Below, one piece after another: positions 60,146 through 64,000 of a stretch of 64,000 bases of DNA. Under the pieces are notes generated by a model. It had not been told where the DNA came from. It worked only from the letters and a program-made list of their open reading frames with translations, and did not search any database. This DNA is from Citrobacter portucalensis. Its GTDB lineage: Bacteria > Pseudomonadota > Gammaproteobacteria > Enterobacterales > Enterobacteriaceae. Within the stretch, counting starts at the first letter, position 1. The number at the start of each line of letters is the position of its first letter. The position numbers and the translations under genes were made by a program. The stretch is taken from the NCBI RefSeq assembly GCF_002042885.1, contig NZ_MVFY01000008.1, positions 186,001 through 250,000 of the forward strand. The letters run 5' to 3'.

Positions 60146-60748
60146 ATGGTACTGGTAACTCGTCAGGCTCCGGATTTCACAGCAGCTGCGGTACTGGGTA
60201 GCGGTGAGATCGTTGAAAACTTCAACTTCAAACAGCATACCAACGGTAAAACCACCGTTCTGTTCTTCTGGCCGATGGACTTCACCTTCGTTTGCCCGTC
60301 TGAACTGATTGCATTCGACAAACGTTACGAAGAATTCCAGAAGCGCGGCGTTGAAGTTGTTGGCGTTTCCTTCGACTCTGAATTTGTCCACAACGCATGG
60401 CGTAACACCCCTGTCGACAAAGGCGGCATCGGTGCAGTGAAATACGCAATGGTTGCTGACATCAAACGCGAAATCCAGAAAGCCTACGGCATCGAGCACC
60501 CGGAAGCGGGCGTTGCTCTGCGCGGTTCTTTCCTGATCGACGCTAACGGCGTTGTTCGCCACCAGGTGGTTAACGATCTGCCGCTGGGTCGTAACATCGA
60601 CGAAATGCTGCGCATGGTTGACGCGCTGCAGTTCCACGAAGAGCACGGCGACGTTTGCCCGGCACAGTGGGAAAAAGGTAAAGAAGGTATGAACGCGTCT
60701 CCGGACGGCGTGGCAAAATACCTGACCGAGAACGTTTCCAGCCTGTAA
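60146..60748 (+). CDS. tsaA: 2-Cys peroxiredoxin (AhpC/TSA family, TsaA-like)
   Basis: A 200-residue typical 2-Cys peroxiredoxin reducing peroxides. The peroxidatic Cys50 is in FTFVCPSE, the resolving Cys171 in GDVCPAQW; the conserved Thr and Arg of the active site are present (DFTFVCP, LRGSF). The C-terminal YL motif region (KYLTENVSSL) favours sensitivity to overoxidation. A thioredoxin or AhpF-like reductant is needed. The ATG at 60146 follows GCAGGAGAATT. E. coli K-12 has no gene here; Salmonella has a similar one. The symbol is by analogy. Confidence 0.88.
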   Translation: MVLVTRQAPDFTAAAVLGSGEIVENFNFKQHTNGKTTVLFFWPMDFTFVCPSELIAFDKRYEEFQKRGVEVVGVSFDSEFVHNAWRNTPVDKGGIGAVKYAMVADIKREIQKAYGIEHPEAGVALRGSFLIDANGVVRHQVVNDLPLGRNIDEMLRMVDALQFHEEHGDVCPAQWEKGKEGMNASPDGVAKYLTENVSSL

Positions 60749-60763
60749 TTGGCATGAATCGAC

Positions 60764-60791
60764 AAAAGGCCCGCAAATGCGGGCCTTTTTT
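60764..60791 (+). terminator. Terminator of the peroxiredoxin gene
   Basis: GGCCCGCA-AA-TGCGGGCC (60768-60785) with A-rich lead and six T after it; works on both strands and so can also end the convergent amidohydrolase transcript. Confidence 0.92.
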
Positions 60792-60815
60792 ATTGTTAGC
60801 AGATCCGATAAGCGA

Positions 60816-62684
60816 TTAAAACGCGAAGCAGGAGCAGCCAAGCGCGCCCCAGAAAGCCCGGTCATCTGACACCGGAATCCCCGATTTCCGCGCAATATCA
60901 TGCTGGTGACCGTGTACGCCGCAGCTGCCGCAGCACTGGTGCATCTGCACCATTGCGCCAATTTTCGCCGCAGCAGGTGGTGCTGAGCGATAATGCCCTG
61001 GCACCTTCACCACTGGCGACCAGTCCGGCACAATCGGAATAGCAGGTGGTGCCAGCGGGGTGAAATGCCCTGCGGCGTAAACCACTTTGCCATCAACAAC
61101 GGTCATCACCGACTCAATACCTTTGATCTCTTCTTCCGGCACGCTGAAGTAATCTTTAGACAGCACCACCAGGTCGGCCAGTTGATCTTTCTCGATGTGC
61201 CCTTTCTTACTCTGCTCGCTGGAAAACCAGGCGCTCCCGGCCGTCCACAGTTCCAGGGCAACATCACGCGGCAGACGGTTGTTATCATCGTACATTGCCA
61301 TCCCGCCAACGGTACGGCCCGAAACCAGCCAGTAGAGCGCGGTCCACGGGTTGTAGCTGGCCACGCGGGTGGCGTCAGTCCCCAGCCCGACCGGAACGTC
61401 AGCCGCCAGCATTTTCGCCACCGGCGGCGTATGTTTAACCGCGTCTTTGCCGTAGCGATCGACAAAATACTCTCCCTGGAACGCCATACGGTGTTGGACC
61501 GCAATCCCGCCGCCCAGTGCTTTTACACGCTCAATGTTCCGTTCAGTAATTGTTTCGGCGTGATCGAAGAACCAGTGCAGGCCATTGAACGGGATATCAC
61601 GATTAACTTTCTCAAATACGTCCAACATTCGGCTGATAGATTCATCGTAGGTGGCGTGCAGGCGGAACGGCCAGCGATGCTCCACCAGGTGACGAACCAC
61701 GCGCTCCAGCTCATCTTCCATCCCCTCCGGCAGATCCGGACGTGGCTGAAGGAAGTCTTCAAAATCCGCTGCAGAAAAGACCAGCATTTCCCCTGCCCCG
61801 TTGGCACGATAGAAGTCGGTTCCCTGCCCTGGCTTGAGCATATCGGTCCAGCGTTCAAAGTCTTCCAGTTCCTGCTTCGGACGCTGGGTAAACAGATTGT
61901 AGGCAATACGTACCGTCATCTGTTTGTTAGCGTGTAACTGCTCAATGATCTCGTAATCTTCCGGGTAGTTCTGGAAGCCGCCGCCCGCATCGATGGCGCT
62001 GGTCAGTCCCAGACGGTTCAGTTCACGCATAAACTGGCGGGTCGAATTAACCTGCATTTCCAGCGGCAGTTTTGGTCCCTTTGCCAGCGTCGAATAAAGG
62101 ATCATGGCGTTCGGTTTAGCGATCAGCATTCCGGTCGGGTTGCCGTTGCTATCACGCACAATCTCACCGCCCGCCGGATCCGGCGTCGCTTTGGTATAGC
62201 CAACCGCTTTCAGCGCGGCGCGGTTGAGCAAAGCCCGGTCGTAGAGATGCAGAACAAAAACCGGAGTATCAGGAGCGGCTTCATTCAGTTCTTCGAGGGT
62301 TGGCATGCGACGTTCGGCAAACTGGAATTCACTCCAGCCGCCCACCACGCGTACCCATTGTGGCGACGGCGTTCTGTCAGCCTGGTCTTTGAGCATGCGT
62401 AGCGCGTCCGCCAGTGACGGCACGCCTTCCCAACGCAATTCCAGGTTGTAATTCAGTCCACCACGAATAAGGTGCAGGTGCGAATCGTTCAGGCCCGGAA
62501 TCACCGTATGTCCTTGCAGATCGACAACCTGCGTCCCTTCGGCGGCAAAGCTCATTACCCGATCGTGGCTACCGGTCGCCAGGATCTTTCCGTTGGCGAT
62601 CGCTACCGCCTCGACCTGCGGACTTTGCCTGTCGAGAGTATGAATTTTTCCGTGAGTCAGAATCAGTGTGGCAGTTTGAGACAT
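60816..62684 (-). CDS. Amidohydrolase-superfamily protein (YtcJ-like) with Cys-rich C-terminus
   Basis: A 622-residue metal-dependent hydrolase of the amidohydrolase_3/YtcJ class. The N-terminal composite domain is followed by the metal-binding HxH in NDSHLHLI (His69 and His71), further His in FRLHATYDE and HWFFDHAETIT, and the Asp in VGLGTDATRVASYNPW. Relatives act on N-substituted amides and related compounds; substrate unknown. The tail is unusual: CCGSC-GVHGHQHD at 584-596 and GCSCFAF at the end suggest an extra metal site. No signal peptide. Probably co-transcribed after the ABM-fold gene. Confidence 0.82.
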   Translation of the reverse strand: MSQTATLILTHGKIHTLDRQSPQVEAVAIANGKILATGSHDRVMSFAAEGTQVVDLQGHTVIPGLNDSHLHLIRGGLNYNLELRWEGVPSLADALRMLKDQADRTPSPQWVRVVGGWSEFQFAERRMPTLEELNEAAPDTPVFVLHLYDRALLNRAALKAVGYTKATPDPAGGEIVRDSNGNPTGMLIAKPNAMILYSTLAKGPKLPLEMQVNSTRQFMRELNRLGLTSAIDAGGGFQNYPEDYEIIEQLHANKQMTVRIAYNLFTQRPKQELEDFERWTDMLKPGQGTDFYRANGAGEMLVFSAADFEDFLQPRPDLPEGMEDELERVVRHLVEHRWPFRLHATYDESISRMLDVFEKVNRDIPFNGLHWFFDHAETITERNIERVKALGGGIAVQHRMAFQGEYFVDRYGKDAVKHTPPVAKMLAADVPVGLGTDATRVASYNPWTALYWLVSGRTVGGMAMYDDNNRLPRDVALELWTAGSAWFSSEQSKKGHIEKDQLADLVVLSKDYFSVPEEEIKGIESVMTVVDGKVVYAAGHFTPLAPPAIPIVPDWSPVVKVPGHYRSAPPAAAKIGAMVQMHQCCGSCGVHGHQHDIARKSGIPVSDDRAFWGALGCSCFAF

Positions 62685-62705
62685 AACAATCTCCTGAGGT
62701 ACCGG

Positions 62706-63251
62706 TCAGGCTTTTTTCAGCCATCCGGCAAACAGACGGGTTACGATGGGCATCCAGAACCAGACCACCAGCGCAACCACAAAGGCATCATTGATGAGAT
62801 GCAGGAGTAACGAGCCCTTCATTGCAGGCAGCACAATGCCGGTCAACCACGGCACCAGATTGGTGCTGGGAAATATCACTAGCAGGGTTATCAGAAACTG
62901 TTTCCAGCGTTTGGGCTGGCGTACATGGGGCGCGGGCGGCGTAAACCAGAATGCTGCTTCGGTGCGAATTTCGGTTTTGTCACCTTCAGCCAGCAGTGGA
63001 GCAATCTCTTCGACCAACACGCGGCGCGTATCGGACTGGGTCCAGCTATACAGATGCTCAAGCGTGTCGAAGCGGATAATGATGTTCCACAGGTTGTTGC
63101 CATCTGCCGGGCGAATCACGTTCGCCCCGAGATGACCGGGAAATTCAGCCGCTACAGGCATGATTTTCCCCAGCCACTGCTCATACCGCTGCGCCTGCTC
63201 AGGTAGCAGAGTGTGAGTAATTACCAACGTCACATGTTTGTTCTGCGCCAT
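62706..63251 (-). CDS. ABM-domain (antibiotic biosynthesis monooxygenase-like) membrane protein
   Basis: A 181-residue protein. Residues about 7-95 form a ferredoxin-like ABM domain (VTLVITHTLLPEQAQRYEQW, FPGHLGANVIRPADGNN); then two membrane helices (about 120-140, FLITLLVIFPSTNLVPWL; and about 150-172, HLINDAFVVALVVWFWMPI). This architecture is known in small hypothetical oxidoreductase-like proteins, whose role is not established. It ends 21 bases before the amidohydrolase gene. The ATG at 63251 follows AAGGAACCCTTC; the longer frame is unlikely. Confidence 0.8.
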   Translation of the reverse strand: MAQNKHVTLVITHTLLPEQAQRYEQWLGKIMPVAAEFPGHLGANVIRPADGNNLWNIIIRFDTLEHLYSWTQSDTRRVLVEEIAPLLAEGDKTEIRTEAAFWFTPPAPHVRQPKRWKQFLITLLVIFPSTNLVPWLTGIVLPAMKGSLLLHLINDAFVVALVVWFWMPIVTRLFAGWLKKA

Positions 63252-63310
63252 GAAGGGTTCCTTGTTGACAGGAAACAGGCCGCTTAGGCCAGGAAAGCAA
63301 TACACAAAAT

Positions 63311-63419
63311 CATTCATGGTGCATCGAGGCGGCAAGGTTGTGGATCCCCGGGAGCTTACATAAGTAAGTGACCGGGGTACGCAAGCGAAGCCAACAAAGA
63401 TGCAACATGAAGGATGACA
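63311..63419. repeat. ERIC repeat upstream of the ABM gene
   Basis: The core GGATCCCCGGGAGCTTACAT and AAGTAAGTGACCGGGGTACG matches the ERIC arms. The ends CATTCATGGTGCATC and GATGCAACATGAAGGATG are imperfect inverted repeats. At about 110 bases it is near the normal ERIC size and lies between two co-directional genes, so it is likely in the shared transcript. Confidence 0.85.
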
Positions 63420-63424
63420 TGTAT

Positions 63425-64000
63425 TTAAGCTTTACGTTCCGGCGCGCCATGCACCATGGTATAGGCATAATCCACGCCCATACCGTAGGCGCCGCTGTGC
63501 TCGCGTACCAGATCCATTACGGCGTCGTAGGTTTCTTTGCGAGACCAGTCGCGCTGGTACTCGAGAAGAACCTGTTGCCAAGTTACGGGTACGGCACCTG
63601 CCTGTACCATGCGGTCGATAGAACGCTCATGAGCATCTACGGACGTGCCGCCGGAGGTATCCGTTACCACATAAACTTCATAGCCTGCCTCCAGTGCCAT
63701 CAGCGCCGGAAAAGTCAGACATACTTCGGTCCACAGCGCGGAGATAATCAGTTTTTTACGCCCGGTCGCTTCCACCGCTTTCACAAACGCCGCATCTTCC
63801 CAGGAGTTCATTGAGGTGCGTTCAATGGGTTTGACATCAGGATGAACCGCTAACAATTCCGGCCAGATATATCCGCTAAAACTTTTGGTTTCTACAGAAG
63901 TATAAATCACCGGAACATTGAATATTTTCCCGGCTTTCGCTAATGCCACGGTATTATTTTTTAAAGTCTGGCGATCAATATTCGCCACACCGAATGACAT
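63425..64000 (-). CDS. Isochorismatase-family hydrolase, YcaC-like (5' end outside window)
   Basis: 191 codons are visible; the true start lies beyond base 64000, because the N-terminal strand with the catalytic Asp (usually LLLIDHQ) is missing and MSFGV appears to be internal. The catalytic Cys is in LWTEVCLTFPALMALEAGYE (Cys94 of the visible part); the catalytic Lys is in TGRKKLIISALW. It resembles YcaC, a cysteine hydrolase of unknown substrate, longer at the C-terminus than isochorismatase. Likely the first of a cluster with the ABM and amidohydrolase genes. Confidence 0.82.
   Translation of the reverse strand: MSFGVANIDRQTLKNNTVALAKAGKIFNVPVIYTSVETKSFSGYIWPELLAVHPDVKPIERTSMNSWEDAAFVKAVEATGRKKLIISALWTEVCLTFPALMALEAGYEVYVVTDTSGGTSVDAHERSIDRMVQAGAVPVTWQQVLLEYQRDWSRKETYDAVMDLVREHSGAYGMGVDYAYTMVHGAPERKA

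Overview
The window is a chromosomal segment of an enteric gammaproteobacterium close to Escherichia, Salmonella and Citrobacter; I favour Citrobacter or a near relative, from memory only. The gene order is that of the E. coli ybaA-to-acpH region, read in reverse. Most proteins match remembered E. coli lengths exactly. Several loci differ from E. coli K-12: cdsH, yczE/yczR, a tsaA-type peroxiredoxin, a VOC/WYL pair where K-12 has yajD, and an orphan Hcp island between cyoE and yajR.

Layout. 1-5.3 kb: the start of ybaA, yczE/yczR, a ribbon-helix-helix gene pair, 4.5S RNA (ffs), atl, ybaY and tesB. 5.3-16.5 kb: amtB-glnK with a sigma-54 promoter, the ABC exporter mdlA-mdlB, decR divergent from cdsH, cof, ybaE, queC and fadM. 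16.5-26.5 kb: the proteostasis block ybaV, ppiD, hupB, lon, clpX, clpP, tig and bolA, with heat-shock promoters at lon and clpP. 26.8-34.4 kb: yajG-ampG, then the cytochrome bo3 operon cyoABCDE. 34.4-35.9 kb: an AT-rich cargo island of hcp, an unknown membrane-segment protein and a DUF1493-like gene. 35.9-46.3 kb: yajR, yajQ, panE-yajL, an unknown periplasmic protein, thiI, and the isoprenoid/thiamine operon xseB-ispA-dxs-yajO. 46.4-51.2 kb: nrdR-ribD-ribH-nusB-thiL-pgpA and yajI. 51.5-60 kb: tsx, the VOC/WYL pair, queA-tgt-yajC-secD-secF and acpH. 60-64 kb: a peroxiredoxin, then an accessory cluster of an amidohydrolase with a Cys-rich tail, an ABM-fold membrane protein and an isochorismatase-family hydrolase cut by the window edge.

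Functional themes: protein quality control (trigger factor, ClpXP, Lon, PpiD), export (SecDF-YajC, SRP RNA), aerobic respiration, queuosine synthesis (queC, queA, tgt), supply of thiamine and isoprenoid precursors (dxs, thiI, thiL) and riboflavin synthesis. REP/BIME palindromes and two ERIC elements lie between operons. No tRNA, rRNA, CRISPR array, transposase or prophage was seen. The strongest candidate for something little described is the three-gene Hcp island at 34,420-35,722. The VOC/WYL operon with its 10-bp-arm operator and the amidohydrolase cluster come next.
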